64,000 nucleotides of DNA, from NCBI GenBank assembly GCA_010692635.1, contig JAAHGL010000002.1:1-64000 (forward strand). Direction: 5' to 3'. Of the stretch, positions 19,640-30,139 are shown in pieces; the first letter of the stretch is position 1; every line of letters starts with the position of its first letter. This stretch comes from Symploca sp. SIO2C1. Lineage in GTDB: Bacteria; Cyanobacteriota; Cyanobacteriia; Cyanobacteriales; Coleofasciculaceae. Below the pieces are notes generated by a model that ran no database searches, was not told the origin of the DNA, and saw only the letters and a list, made by a program, of their open reading frames with translations. A program made the translations under genes and the position numbers.

Positions 19640-19684
19640 TTAGTCATTGGTTATTGGTCATTGGTCATTTGTTAAACGTTAGGA

Positions 19685-20236
19685 ATGAAAATATCCAGTT
19701 CTAATTCCCCAATACTCAGTTCCTCATCCCTAAATAGCACAGAATTTTTGCAGTTTTATCTTGAGCCGAATACAACAACACTGTTACCCCTCCAACAATT
19801 AACCGAGGTACTAACCATTCCCATCGGTGAGATTGTACCTATTCCCCACATGAGTCCCTGGGTAATGGGTGTCTACAACTGGCGGGGAGATATTCTCTGG
19901 ATAGTAGATTTAGGACACCTAGTAGGACTGGCTCCTTGGTATCAACAAACAAACAATGTTTCAGTCCATAAAGCAATAGTACTAAAAGCTAGTGGTAACA
20001 AAGCAACTTCTACCAATATCAAGACTCAGATGTTAGGACTAGTTGTCAATCGGGTAGAAGATATTGAATTGTGTAATCCAGATTTGATTCAATCTCCGCC
20101 ATCATCCAGTGTTACCCCAGAACTAGTGCCATTTTTGCGCGGCTACTGGTTGAAACCAGACGGTGAAATGCTAGTAGTTCTTGATGGTGAAGCAATTATG
20201 GCTGCAATGCCTAAACCATCAAATTATGAACAGTAA
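19685..20236 (+). CDS. CheW-type coupling protein (PilI/HmpC-like)
   Basis: A 183-residue CheW domain protein. It should bridge the MCPs and CheA at the membrane. Typical features are QFYLEPNTTTLLPLQQLTEVL, IPHMSPWVMGVYNWRGDILWIVDL and the late VLDGEAIM. It lies 45 bases after the receiver gene; the gap contains a TCATTGG-type heptamer tract. Confidence in the role comes from operon order. Confidence 0.88.
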   Translation: MKISSSNSPILSSSSLNSTEFLQFYLEPNTTTLLPLQQLTEVLTIPIGEIVPIPHMSPWVMGVYNWRGDILWIVDLGHLVGLAPWYQQTNNVSVHKAIVLKASGNKATSTNIKTQMLGLVVNRVEDIELCNPDLIQSPPSSSVTPELVPFLRGYWLKPDGEMLVVLDGEAIMAAMPKPSNYEQ

Positions 20237-20291
20237 GTAGTACTCAATTATCAATTATCAATTATAAATTCTCAATTAACTGATAACTGAC
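20237..20291. repeat. CAATTAT heptamer tract in the chemosensory operon
   Basis: The spacer between the CheW and the first MCP gene is almost wholly built of CAATTAT/CAATTAA-type heptamers. The start ATG at 20292 comes directly after the tract (TGATAACTGAC). Confidence 0.7.
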
Positions 20292-22691
20292 ATGACTCAG
20301 ATACCTTCCCAATCTACTAGCCCAAATTTTACCAACACCGACACTTTAACATCTGAAAACATTGAAGTTGAGGATCAAACAGCTGTCAACGATGCTTTCT
20401 CTCCTTCCTCTGTTTGGGAGCAGTCCTCCCCAGAATCAACAGCAACCGAAATCCTTGATCCAGAAGAAATAGAACCAGAAGTACAGTTCCTGGAAAGTTC
20501 TGTTCCAGAAGAACGAGTCACTTGGTGGCAACGTATCAGTGTTAGAGTCAAAGCCACCAGTTTAGCCATTGTCATCGGTATGACCCCAGTCGTAGCTATT
20601 GGTTCAATTGCCTATTACTTTGCTAACAAATCTATCACACAGGAAATTAAGGAAGAAAAGCAACAACGTGCTGCTCAACTTGCCAATAGAATCAATCTGT
20701 TCATGAGCGACCGATTCTCAGATATTCAGGTTCTCGGTCAATTGCCAATCTTCACTAATCCTCAGGTGTCTGAGGCTACCTCTGTTGAGGAAAAGGTCGC
20801 TTTGCTAGACCGCTATGTCAAACTTTATGGAATCTATAATAGCGTCGCTCTATTCGATCTCAATGGTGACACTATTGTACAAGCCAAGGGCAAGCCAGTA
20901 CCCAACCACAAAACTCGGGACTACTATCAGCGCATCATGAAAACAGGTCAGCCGACGATTAATCCACCGTCAATCTCCAGAACTACCGGCACATTGAGCA
21001 TGCACATTGCTTCACCGATTAAAGATCTGGCTACAGGCAAAATCACCGGCGTGATCCGCTTCCAGCTGCCTTTACCAAGCTTAGACAAACTAGCTCAAGA
21101 TTATGGCACTCAAGGAGACAGCTACTATCTGATTGATAATACGGGCAAGTATGTTCTGGCTTCTGGCTCTCAGGAGAGAGTCAATCAACCAGCTGAAGAA
21201 CATTTTGCTAAGTATACTCAGCTCAAAGCCGCAAACAAGCTCGATTCTGTACTAGATATTGACACCGATGATGGCTCTTCCCAATTGTTAACCTACGTAC
21301 CTCTGGAAAATTTAGCTGACTTGCAGGAACTAGACTTTGGGATATTAATTGCCAGTGACTTGGAAACAGCTTTTGCACCCCAAAGACAATTACTGTTAAC
21401 CATTGTCTTGGGAACAGTGATGACAGGGTTGTTGGTTACTGGTATTGCAACTAGCATTGCTAACCGAGCTACCCGCCCTCTCCTGGCTGCTACGGATGCG
21501 GTGGAAAAAATTGGTCAAGGAGAACTTGATACCCGTGTGGAAGTCAAAGGGGAAGACGAATTTGCCGTGCTAGGAGCGAACATCAACCAAATGGCTAAGC
21601 AGCTAAAGAATCTTTTACGGCAACAAACATTAGTTTCTGAGCAGGAACGAGAACTAGAGATTAGCGAAACACTAGCTCAGGAGCAGCGCCAACTTAAAGA
21701 GGCTATGCAACAACGAGCTTTGGAACTACTGATGGAAGTAGAACCGATTAGTAAAGGGGATCTGACGATCCGAGCCAAGGTGACAGCGGATGAAATCGGT
21801 ACGATTGCAGACTCCTACAATGCCACGGTAGCCAGCTTACGGAAAATTGTTACCCAGGTGCAAACTGCAGCTACCCAGGTAGCTGAAACCACTACTAGTA
21901 ATGAAACTTCTGTGCAAGAACTATCTAAAGAAGCCTTAAACCAAGTGGAGGAAATTGCACAGGCTCTCAACCAAGTGCAAGAAATGGCTCAATCGGTGGA
22001 GCTTGTTGCTACCAGTGCTCAGCAAGCAGAAGCCGCTGTACGCCAAGCTGCTGAGACAGTAGAAGAAGGGGATGCAGCGATGAACCGGACAGTGGATGGT
22101 ATCGTACAGATTCAGGATACGGTAACAGAAACTGCCAATAAAGTTAAACGTCTTGGAGAATCTTCCCAAAAGATTTCCACAGTAGTAAACCTAATTGGAA
22201 CCTTTGCCGCTCAAACTAACTTGTTAGCACTCAATGCTTCCATTGAGGCGGCACGAGCTGGGGAAGAAGGCAGAGGTTTTGCTGTAGTGGCTGACGAAGT
22301 GCGATCTCTTGCACAGCAATCTGCACAAGCCACTAGCGAAATTGAAAAGCTAGTAGAACAGATCCAAACAGAAACCAATGACGTGGTTGCCACTATGGAA
22401 GCGAGTACCCAGCAGGTAGTAATGGGAACAAATCTAGTGGACGAAACCCGCCAGAGCCTCAACAAAATTACCGCTGCTTCTGCCGAAATTAGTGAGTTAG
22501 TTGACGCAATTGCCCAGGCAACAGTAGTGCAATCAACTACCTCAGAAGCAGTTAGTAAAACCATGACTAATGTGGCAACAATTGCCAATAAAACCTCAAC
22601 AGAAGCTAACAAAGTTTCATCTTCCTTTGAAGAACTCAAAAAAGTTGCTCAAGAACTACAAGAGGATGTCGGTCAGTTTAAAGTTAATTAG
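20292..22691 (+). CDS. Methyl-accepting chemotaxis protein (PilJ/HmpD-like) 1
   Basis: A 799-residue receptor. About 85 acidic cytosolic residues precede the first membrane helix (about 91-112). A periplasmic double-Cache-like domain follows (about 120-360, with [16 protein letters not shown]), then the second helix (about 366-388), a HAMP region, a second HAMP-like stretch ([19 protein letters not shown]) and the long signalling coiled coil with the CheA/CheW contact tip ([20 protein letters not shown]). It senses an external signal for pilus-based motility and passes it to CheA. The ligand is unknown. Confidence 0.93.
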   Translation: MTQIPSQSTSPNFTNTDTLTSENIEVEDQTAVNDAFSPSSVWEQSSPESTATEILDPEEIEPEVQFLESSVPEERVTWWQRISVRVKATSLAIVIGMTPVVAIGSIAYYFANKSITQEIKEEKQQRAAQLANRINLFMSDRFSDIQVLGQLPIFTNPQVSEATSVEEKVALLDRYVKLYGIYNSVALFDLNGDTIVQAKGKPVPNHKTRDYYQRIMKTGQPTINPPSISRTTGTLSMHIASPIKDLATGKITGVIRFQLPLPSLDKLAQDYGTQGDSYYLIDNTGKYVLASGSQERVNQPAEEHFAKYTQLKAANKLDSVLDIDTDDGSSQLLTYVPLENLADLQELDFGILIASDLETAFAPQRQLLLTIVLGTVMTGLLVTGIATSIANRATRPLLAATDAVEKIGQGELDTRVEVKGEDEFAVLGANINQMAKQLKNLLRQQTLVSEQERELEISETLAQEQRQLKEAMQQRALELLMEVEPISKGDLTIRAKVTADEIGTIADSYNATVASLRKIVTQVQTAATQVAETTTSNETSVQELSKEALNQVEEIAQALNQVQEMAQSVELVATSAQQAEAAVRQAAETVEEGDAAMNRTVDGIVQIQDTVTETANKVKRLGESSQKISTVVNLIGTFAAQTNLLALNASIEAARAGEEGRGFAVVADEVRSLAQQSAQATSEIEKLVEQIQTETNDVVATMEASTQQVVMGTNLVDETRQSLNKITAASAEISELVDAIAQATVVQSTTSEAVSKTMTNVATIANKTSTEANKVSSSFEELKKVAQELQEDVGQFKVN

Positions 22692-22780
22692 TTATTTTTT
22701 ATTGGTCATTGGTCATTGGTCATTGGTCATTATCACAAATAGCCCAGGACAAAGGATAAAGGACAAAGGATAAAGGATAA
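22692..22780. repeat. TCATTGG and AAGGATA heptamer tracts
   Basis: The gap between the two MCP genes consists of two heptamer families in a row: TTGGTCA copies (about 22702-22735), then AAAGGATA/AAAGGACA copies (about 22748-22778). The last copy touches the start ATG at 22781 (GGATAAATGAC). Confidence 0.75.
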
Positions 22781-25273
22781 ATGACTAATAAAAGTTTTCA
22801 GGTTGAAGGTCAAAGTACTGGAATTGATGCTTCCTTAATGTCTCCAAGTTTATTGCCAGAGCAAAACTGGATAACCCCAGAAGAGGACAGTGACGAAATT
22901 CTTGAACTCATACCAACGAGTACAGAAAAAACAACAACATTTGAGACCTCAACTCCTCTGCGTCGCAGCTTGTTGATGACAATTATCCCGACGGCATTAC
23001 TACCTCTAGCTTTTGCTAGTGTGTTAGGTTACAGTCTGATTCAACAACGAGCTGAAAATGAACTAAAAAATCAGTTAGAGCAACAATCTTTGCTAGCTAG
23101 TAAAGCAGCTAGCCAGCTAGTAGACGATGTGCTAAAAGTTCCCCTTGATGTAGCTAGTAATCCCTTAATTATTGATACAGCCCGCGTCAGTGCTCAAAAA
23201 GCTGAAGCTGACGGATTACTTAAATTATCAATTGATGAGCTCGAAAAACGTTTTGGAGAGGTAAAGCTTCTTGAAATTAAAAAAAGCCTCAATGATTATA
23301 TGATTAGAACCCTCAATAATCAAGGTTTAGCTGAGATATTTGTAACTGAAAAAAATGGGTTTGTAATCGCTTCGAGTGGTATTACTAGTGACTTTGTTCA
23401 AAGTGACGAAGACTGGTGGAAAAATGCCAAAAGGGATACTTTCTGGATTGGAGAACCGGAATTTGATGAATCGGCAAATACCTTTGCTGTTGACTTCTCC
23501 CAAGCAATCCTAGCTCCAAACTCAGGAGAATTTCTTGGCGTCATCAAAGCGGTTGTACCTTCCACTGCATTCGATCAATTAGGGCAGCTTTTGAAATATG
23601 CAAACCTCAACGGCTCTCAGCAAGTACAGCTTTTGGATACTAGTTCCAGTACTGTAATCGGTACACTCACCACTGATGGTCCTAAGGATACTACAGAAAT
23701 CATCGGAGGTGAAGCAATTGCTGAAGTAGGAGGAAGTTTGGTTAAGGTATTCCAAGAACAAGGTTCTGATTCTGAGCAAATATTGAAGGAGCTACAGGCT
23801 AAATATGCCCTCGGAGAATGGGAGTTTAACACTATTGATAAAGGAGATACAGAAAAGCTTCTAAGTATCTCATTCAGTTATCAAGGCAAACAATACACCC
23901 TTAGCACTATTCCTCAATTAGATTGGGTAGCAATTGCTGCAATGGACATTAACGAAATTCAAGGAGCTGGTGGAGGGTTATTGGGGGTATTTAGTTTGAC
24001 TGCTCTAGTTTTAGGAGCAGTGGCAGTTGGAATTACTATGCAATTAGCACGTCAACTATCAGCTCCTCTAGATGAGTTATCTTATCAAGCTGAGCAAGTA
24101 TCTGCAGGTAATCTGGATATTACCGTTGAACCCAGTGGCAGTACTGAAACCCAAACCTTAGCTAAAACCTTCAATAACCTAGTAGCTTCTTTAAAAACCT
24201 TATTACGAGAACAGATAGTTGAGCAGGGAAGAGAACTAGAGCTCACCGAAAAACTAGCTCAGGAGCAGCGCCGGAGCAAAGAAGAACTACAAAAGCGTGC
24301 TTTGGAACTACTAATAGAAGTAGAACCGGTAAGTCAAGGTGATCTTACGATCGAAGCCAAAGTAACAGAAGATGAAATTGGTACGATCGCAGACTCTTAT
24401 AATGCCACAGTAGCTAACTTGCGAAAAATTGTTACCCAGGTGCAAACTGCCGCCACTCAGGTAGCCGAAACCACCAGCACAAATGAACCTGTAGTCCAAT
24501 CTCTATCAGCAGAAGCTTTGCGACAAGCTGAAGAAATTGGGGTGGCCCTGGAGCGAGTGCAAGAAATGGCTCAATTAGTAGAAGTCGTAGCCATCAGTGC
24601 TCAGCAGGCAGAAAAAGCAGTCCAACAAGCAGCTCAGACAGTGGAAGAAGGGGACGCTAATATGAACCGGACAGTGGATGGAATTATAGCTATCCGGGAA
24701 ACAGTAGCAGAGTCAGCCAAAAAAGTCAAACATCTGGGAGAGTCTTCCCAAAAGATTTCTAAAGTGGTGAACCTAATTAGTAACTTTGCTGAACAGACTA
24801 ATATGCTGGCTCTAAATGCCTCAATTGAAGCAGCTCAAGCTGGTAAAGAAGGTAGAGGCTTTGCCATCATTGCTCAGGAAGTACGCAAGTTAGCAAAGCA
24901 ATCTGAACAAGCCACTATCGACATTGAAAAACTGGTAGCTGAACTTCAGGAAGAAACCAATGAAGTAATTGCAACGATGGAAACAGGTACTGATGAAGTG
25001 GTAACGGGAACCAAACTGGTAGATGAAACCCGGCAGAGTCTCAACAAAATTACCGCCGCTTCTGCTCAGATTAATCAATTAGTTGAAGCGATCGCCCAAT
25101 CAACAGTTTTGCAATCTCGAGTCTCTGAAATAGTTACCGAAACTATGACGGATGTTGCCAGCATTGCTTCCCAAACTTCCATCGAAGCTAATGCTGTTTC
25201 CTCTTCCTTTGAGCAACTGCGCCAGGTAGCTAAAGCACTCCAAAAGGAGGTAGGTCAATTTAAGGTTAGTTAA
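22781..25273 (+). CDS. Methyl-accepting chemotaxis protein (PilJ/HmpD-like) 2
   Basis: An 830-residue paralogue of the preceding receptor. First membrane helix at about 67-88, extracellular sensor (about 95-400, with [14 protein letters not shown] and a DEDWW motif of Cache domains), second helix (about 410-432), HAMP pair and signalling domain with tip [19 protein letters not shown]. From about residue 470 on it is very close to the first MCP, while the sensor parts differ. So this is a tandem duplication with a changed input domain, two receptors feeding one CheA. Confidence 0.93.
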   Translation: MTNKSFQVEGQSTGIDASLMSPSLLPEQNWITPEEDSDEILELIPTSTEKTTTFETSTPLRRSLLMTIIPTALLPLAFASVLGYSLIQQRAENELKNQLEQQSLLASKAASQLVDDVLKVPLDVASNPLIIDTARVSAQKAEADGLLKLSIDELEKRFGEVKLLEIKKSLNDYMIRTLNNQGLAEIFVTEKNGFVIASSGITSDFVQSDEDWWKNAKRDTFWIGEPEFDESANTFAVDFSQAILAPNSGEFLGVIKAVVPSTAFDQLGQLLKYANLNGSQQVQLLDTSSSTVIGTLTTDGPKDTTEIIGGEAIAEVGGSLVKVFQEQGSDSEQILKELQAKYALGEWEFNTIDKGDTEKLLSISFSYQGKQYTLSTIPQLDWVAIAAMDINEIQGAGGGLLGVFSLTALVLGAVAVGITMQLARQLSAPLDELSYQAEQVSAGNLDITVEPSGSTETQTLAKTFNNLVASLKTLLREQIVEQGRELELTEKLAQEQRRSKEELQKRALELLIEVEPVSQGDLTIEAKVTEDEIGTIADSYNATVANLRKIVTQVQTAATQVAETTSTNEPVVQSLSAEALRQAEEIGVALERVQEMAQLVEVVAISAQQAEKAVQQAAQTVEEGDANMNRTVDGIIAIRETVAESAKKVKHLGESSQKISKVVNLISNFAEQTNMLALNASIEAAQAGKEGRGFAIIAQEVRKLAKQSEQATIDIEKLVAELQEETNEVIATMETGTDEVVTGTKLVDETRQSLNKITAASAQINQLVEAIAQSTVLQSRVSEIVTETMTDVASIASQTSIEANAVSSSFEQLRQVAKALQKEVGQFKVS

Positions 25274-25536
25274 TAGATAATGGCTAATGGCTAATGGCTA
25301 ATGGTTAATGGCTAATGGTTAATGGCTAATGGCTAATGGTTAATGGCTAATACTAACGTCAGTTCTAGTTAAGACCATTTTCGTTAATTTTACTATAAAA
25401 TCGGCTTTCAGTCCAGGAAAATCATGGTTTCGGCTTATCTCAAACTCACTTACTTTAAGACTAGCTTTATCTTCTTGGCTTATTTTGTCAATTAGCAATT
25501 AGCAATTAGCAATTAGCAATTAACAATTAACAAACT
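25274..25536. repeat. TAATGGC and CAATTAG heptamer tracts
   Basis: About eleven TAATGGC/TAATGGT heptamers run from just after the MCP stop to about 25350. A plain stretch follows to 25490, then a CAATTAG tract that leads into the CheA start (ACAAACTATG). Nothing else is seen in this 263-base operon spacer. Confidence 0.75.
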
Positions 25537-28500
25537 ATGTCTATCAATCCAGAAATACGCGATCAAGCATATCAGTTTTTTATAGAAGAAGCTCCTGAAT
25601 TACTAGAGCTAATTGAACATGGTTTACTCAAGTTGTTGTCTGAGCGCAGTACTGCCCAAATCCACGATCTAATGCGAGCTGCTCACTCTCTTAAGGGAGG
25701 AGCTGCTAGTGTTGATTTAGAAGCTATTGCCACTCTGGCTCATCGCTTAGAGAATATTTTCAAAGCTTTCTACAACCAATCTGTAGAAATTGATATTGAC
25801 CTCGAAAGCCAACTAATGCAAGCTTATGACTGTCTGCGTTTGCCTTTACTGGAGCAAATTCAATCAGGTCGCTTAGACTCCGAGCAAGCTTTAACGATAG
25901 CCGAACCTATCTTTACCCAGATAGAAGAACGACTAGGGGATGCTCTCACCCAAGGGAATAATTACATCCCTAGCTCCTCGGAATTAGGGGTTAATATGGC
26001 TTTGTCGATTTTTGAAGTGGATGTAGGGCAAGGACTCGAACACCTAGCCACAGTGTTAGCTAATCCTACTGACTACGAGGTGGCAGGAGAATTACGAGCT
26101 CAAGCCGAGGTTTTTGCTGGGTTTGGGGCTTTACTAGAGTTGCCGGGATTTGGCAAAATCGCTGAGGTTGCAATTGCAGCGCTGGATGCTCACCCGGAGC
26201 GTGCAGTGGAAATTACCCAACTGGCGCTGGCTAATTTTCAGGCAGGTAGAGAAGCTGTGCTAGCTGGAGATTCTACTCAAGGAGGAAGTCTTTCTGCTGA
26301 CTTGTTAGCTTTATCCCCATCTCAAGGAGCTGGGGAAGCTAGGGGAGATGAGGAGACAAGGGAGACATTCCCAATGCCTAATTCCCAAGGCATAGAAGAA
26401 CTATTGGAGAGTATAGCTATCGAGTCCGAAGCAGACACTGCTCAAGATAAAAAGTTAGAGGAAACTGTAACTTCCCCCACAGAAGACTTGGTTGGCAGCA
26501 CAGTTATTGATTCTCTCGCTGATATTGATTTATCAGCCTCTTCAGAGATCATTGATGGGGAATTGATTGACCAAAATTTATCAATGGTAGAGGAAACTCT
26601 CCTGGAAGATATCCCCTCTTTGGATGAGATGTTCGGTAATGTGGTTCAGCTTGATAGTGTAGATGCTAACGCGACCCTGAGTGAAAACAGTAATATCGTT
26701 GAGGAGTCTAGTGACAACACAGAAATATCAGAGACTGGTGATTTGAGTGCTTTAGTCCCCATAATATCCACCTCCAGTACTCTACAACAGCAGGATTTGG
26801 AACCAGTGGAGGTTCCTGAGGAGCCAGAGACTCTAGAAGTTGCAGTACAATCGATTGAGCAGCTGTTTGAGGATTTGCCAGCGATACAGGATATCTCTGA
26901 AGTAGTCAATAGCTCAGCGGCAGCATCCAAGATAACATCTCAAGAAGCAAAGATAACTCAGGGTGATTTTAATCAGCTGGCAGGAAATACTTCCGACAAA
27001 CAACCCAACACAAACCGTCCTTACAGTGAATCTGTTCCTACTCGGTTGACTGTTAGAGTTGACTCAGAGCGACTGGAGACGATGAATAATCTAGCAGGTG
27101 AGTTAGCTATTAACCGCAATAGTCTCTCCCTTCAGAATGAGCAACTCCAGACCTCAGTACAAGAGTTACTGAGTCGATTTGCCCGATTTGGGAAGCTAGT
27201 GAGCAATTTGCGGGGGCTATCAGATCAGATGCTTGTCGATACTTCCAGTTCTGGGTCAATTGTCTCTAATGCTGGCTTTTCCTCAGTGGTTAGTAGTCAG
27301 TCGTTAGGGTTAAAGAACAATGTTAATGAGTTACCAAGCAAGGACAATGGACAACTCACCATAGATACCTCCTATTTTGACTCCCTGGAATTGGATAGCT
27401 ACGGAACCCTCCATTCTCAGCTACAAGGCTTGATGGAAGAGATGATGCAGCTCGAAGAAGCCGTTGATGATATTGCTCTGTTTGCTGGACAATCCGTTCA
27501 AACCCTCGAACAACAGCAACAAATGCTCTCCCAGTTGCGGGATGAAGTGATGTGGGCGCGGATGTTGCCCTTATCTGAAGTACTTAACCGTTTTCCTCGA
27601 GTCTTAAGGAATTTATCTACCAAATACCGCAAATCGGTCAATCTCAAACTCAGTGGTACGGGAGTACTAGTGGACAAAGGTGTCTTAGAAAAACTCTACG
27701 ATCCTCTGCTGCACTTAATCCGGAATGCTTTCGATCATGGTATTGAAGCCCCAGATATTAGACACCAACTAGGCAAACCGGAAGCCGGTCAAATTCAACT
27801 TACAGCCTATCACAAAGGTAATTCCACCATCATTGAGGTTACCGATGATGGGCAAGGGATTCGAGCTGAACAAATTCGCCAGCGAGCTTTGGAAAGAGAA
27901 TGGTTTGCTGCCGAACAACTAGACGGGATGAAGGAAACAGATTTGTTTGAGTTGATTTTTGAGCCAGGATTTTCCACTGCCGCTCAAGTAACTGAACTTT
28001 CAGGGAGGGGGGTTGGCTTGGATGTAGTGCGATCGCAGTTAAGATCTCTCAAAGGTAATGTCACCGTTACTTCCTCGCCGAATCAAGGTACAACCTTTAT
28101 CTTGAAACTGCCTCTAACTCTAACTATTGCTAAATTAATGGTTTGCCTAGTTAGCGATCATGGCATAGCCTTACCTTCCGACAGCATTGAAGAAATTGTA
28201 ATTCCCAAAGCTAATCAAATTAAGCAATCAAGAGCACAACGATTTTTGCTCTGGCAGCAAAAACTGGTTCCAATTTACCAAGTTGCAGACCTATTGGAAT
28301 ATGGATGCCCTTCCCCCAATAATTCACCCAGTAGAATGTTAGCAGCAGTACCCTCTCCAGCAAATTGGGCATTGCCTCTACTAGTAATGACTCTAGGACA
28401 AGAAGCTTTTGCTTTGGAAGTTGAGAGTCTGGTAACTGAGCAAGAACTAGTAATCAAACCCTTCGGAACCGCGATCGCAGCTCCGGATTATACCTACGGC

Positions 28501-29049
28501 TGTACTATTTTGGGGGATGGCAGTTTAATTCCGGTAATAGATGGAGCTGCCTTAGTTGAACCACATTTAGGTGGTAATCTTGGAGGAATAGTAAGCAGGA
28601 CGGGATTTAGTTCGTCCGGTGGGAAGGCAAAAACCAGAGATAATTCTCGTGGGATTGCTAACCCAACCCAACCAACTACTACCACTGTGCTAGTAGTTGA
28701 TGATGCAGCTGCCTTAAGGCGTACCTTAGCTCTCACCTTAGAAAAAGCTGGTTTTCGTGTTGTACAGGCTAGGGATGGACGAGAAGCGATTGAACAGCTC
28801 CAGAAAAATTCTTCTATTGGGTTGGTGATTTGTGATATTGAAATGCCTAATATGAACGGTTTTGACTTTCTCAACTACCGTCGCCAAGACCCTGAACTAA
28901 GGGAAATTCCGGTCGCAATGCTCACTTCTCGCAGTAACGAGAAGCATCGGTGGTTAGCTCTGCATTTAGGTGCTACTGCTTATTTTACTAAACCTTACAT
29001 CGAACAAGATTTTTTAGCAGCTATTCAAGATATCATTAGTAGTCATTAA
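25537..29049 (+). CDS. Hybrid CheA histidine kinase with C-terminal receiver (PilL/HmpE-like)
   Basis: An 1170-residue kinase. The HPt domain has His50 in AAHSLKGGAAS. A second helical HPt-like or linker region and a long acidic linker follow to about 500. Then comes the dimerisation helix (about 505-560 and 630-670) and the ATPase with N-box LIRNAFDHGIEAPDIRHQLG, DDGQGI and GRGVGLDVVRSQL. The CheW-like domain (about 860-1010) and receiver (about 1050-1170, Asp in VICDIEMPNMNGF, Lys in FTKPY) end the protein. It should phosphorylate its own receiver and the CheY-like protein at 19274. Part of the acidic linker (about 26325-26390) is encoded by tandem-repeat-like DNA. Confidence 0.94.
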   Translation: MSINPEIRDQAYQFFIEEAPELLELIEHGLLKLLSERSTAQIHDLMRAAHSLKGGAASVDLEAIATLAHRLENIFKAFYNQSVEIDIDLESQLMQAYDCLRLPLLEQIQSGRLDSEQALTIAEPIFTQIEERLGDALTQGNNYIPSSSELGVNMALSIFEVDVGQGLEHLATVLANPTDYEVAGELRAQAEVFAGFGALLELPGFGKIAEVAIAALDAHPERAVEITQLALANFQAGREAVLAGDSTQGGSLSADLLALSPSQGAGEARGDEETRETFPMPNSQGIEELLESIAIESEADTAQDKKLEETVTSPTEDLVGSTVIDSLADIDLSASSEIIDGELIDQNLSMVEETLLEDIPSLDEMFGNVVQLDSVDANATLSENSNIVEESSDNTEISETGDLSALVPIISTSSTLQQQDLEPVEVPEEPETLEVAVQSIEQLFEDLPAIQDISEVVNSSAAASKITSQEAKITQGDFNQLAGNTSDKQPNTNRPYSESVPTRLTVRVDSERLETMNNLAGELAINRNSLSLQNEQLQTSVQELLSRFARFGKLVSNLRGLSDQMLVDTSSSGSIVSNAGFSSVVSSQSLGLKNNVNELPSKDNGQLTIDTSYFDSLELDSYGTLHSQLQGLMEEMMQLEEAVDDIALFAGQSVQTLEQQQQMLSQLRDEVMWARMLPLSEVLNRFPRVLRNLSTKYRKSVNLKLSGTGVLVDKGVLEKLYDPLLHLIRNAFDHGIEAPDIRHQLGKPEAGQIQLTAYHKGNSTIIEVTDDGQGIRAEQIRQRALEREWFAAEQLDGMKETDLFELIFEPGFSTAAQVTELSGRGVGLDVVRSQLRSLKGNVTVTSSPNQGTTFILKLPLTLTIAKLMVCLVSDHGIALPSDSIEEIVIPKANQIKQSRAQRFLLWQQKLVPIYQVADLLEYGCPSPNNSPSRMLAAVPSPANWALPLLVMTLGQEAFALEVESLVTEQELVIKPFGTAIAAPDYTYGCTILGDGSLIPVIDGAALVEPHLGGNLGGIVSRTGFSSSGGKAKTRDNSRGIANPTQPTTTTVLVVDDAAALRRTLALTLEKAGFRVVQARDGREAIEQLQKNSSIGLVICDIEMPNMNGFDFLNYRRQDPELREIPVAMLTSRSNEKHRWLALHLGATAYFTKPYIEQDFLAAIQDIISSH

Positions 29050-29185
29050 TACAGCATTTCTCTGTCTAGTGAGGTATAGATCCTATTCCCTATTCCCTAT
29101 TCCCCATTCCCAAAAACCAGGCTCTTTGTACCTCATCTAAATGAAAAACACTGTATGTTATTGTTTGTTATTTGTTGATTAGGTA

Positions 29186-29647
29186 ATGGCTGACACTTCA
29201 GTTAAATTAATTGTTTTTCAAATGGGCAGTCTCAATTTGGCTTTACCCATTGAAGTAGTTTACAAAATATTGAATCACAAGCCGATTTATGGTAGTGGCA
29301 TCAATCAAGTGGGAGTTGTTCATCTAGACGAGCAGGAAGTCACAGTTGTTGATCTTTATCGACGATTATTTCACTCCAGCTCAACTAGTAAAGATGAGGA
29401 TAATAGTTATCTAGTAATTGTGCAAAATACTACAAATGAACTCTATGGTATTCCAGTTGTAGACACCCCCATTTTAATGGAAGTTCCCTTATCCCAAGTT
29501 CGTGTTCTTCCAGAGTCCTATCGTCGTGCTGATACTCTAGATATTGCCAGCCACGTAGCTGTGATTAACCAAGCAGGGTCACCGTTAACTGTATTTTTGC
29601 TTGATGTTGAACTGCTACTGCCTATTTTTCAGAAAATGCTGTTTTGA
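29186..29647 (+). CDS. CheW-like protein, end of chemosensory operon
   Basis: A 153-residue single CheW domain (LIVFQMGSLNLALPIEVVYKI; NQVGVVHLDEQEVTVVDLYRRLF). It is the sixth gene in the same direction, separated from CheA by 136 bases that include ATTCCCT-type heptamers (about 29085-29112). It is a second coupling protein, divergent from the CheW at 19685, and may link to a different receptor. Confidence 0.85.
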   Translation: MADTSVKLIVFQMGSLNLALPIEVVYKILNHKPIYGSGINQVGVVHLDEQEVTVVDLYRRLFHSSSTSKDEDNSYLVIVQNTTNELYGIPVVDTPILMEVPLSQVRVLPESYRRADTLDIASHVAVINQAGSPLTVFLLDVELLLPIFQKMLF

Positions 29648-29703
29648 AGTCATAAGCTTTTGAAGAAACACGTTCAAGGCTAATGGTTAATGGCTAATTG
29701 CTA

Positions 29704-29911
29704 ATTGCTAATGGGTGAGGTGAAATTTACAGTGGCTCTCAAGAAACATGAGGCAGGAGGCTCCGAGGCAGGAGGCTCCGAGGCTCCGGAGGAGGTAGGA
29801 GGTAGAAGGAAAGAGGATTTGACAAAAGTTTCTTCACTCATTACTCATTACTCATTACTCATTACTCAAAAAAGCTCTCCCACACCTTTTTTCACCTCAC
29901 CCATTGCTAAT
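29704..29911. mobile_element. 190-bp MITE-like element, family A copy 2, with 9-bp target duplication
   Basis: The element spans 29713-29902 and, compared by eye, is base-for-base the same as the copy at 4468-4657, with GGGTGAGGTGAAA and its exact inverse at the ends. It is flanked by ATTGCTAAT on both sides (29704-29712 and 29903-29911). Its target was an ATTGCTA heptamer tract after the CheW gene. Two identical copies with different 9-bp duplications show recent movement. Confidence 0.92.
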
Positions 29912-30139
29912 CGCCCCTACTGCTCCCCAAAGTGCTTCTCCCATTCGATCCTAGCCAGTTAGTTTTGCTGGTGTAGGTAATCTTTTGAGGAATGCGATCG
30001 AACGAGTTACACTACTATCGTTACAAGATACCCTAGTCGGCACACCTAGCTTTACTGCTGTGAGTATTATTCATCCAGGTTTAGCAAATATTTTGAGACT
30101 CTCCTAACGAATTTGCGATCGCTTAATTCCCGATAATCG
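29912..30139. other. Gap with a possible gene relic
   Basis: A frame at 29955-30107 reads SFAGVGNLLRNAIERVTLLS and continues to GLANILRLS and a stop. It looks like protein sequence but has a stop just before it and no start. It may be the tail of a lost gene. Family not recognised. The remainder shows nothing. Confidence 0.25.

Noticed and set aside
22211-22639. A 142-codon minus-strand frame in the first MCP
   Set aside because: Antisense of the conserved signalling coiled coil; Ser/Ala-rich, no start signals.
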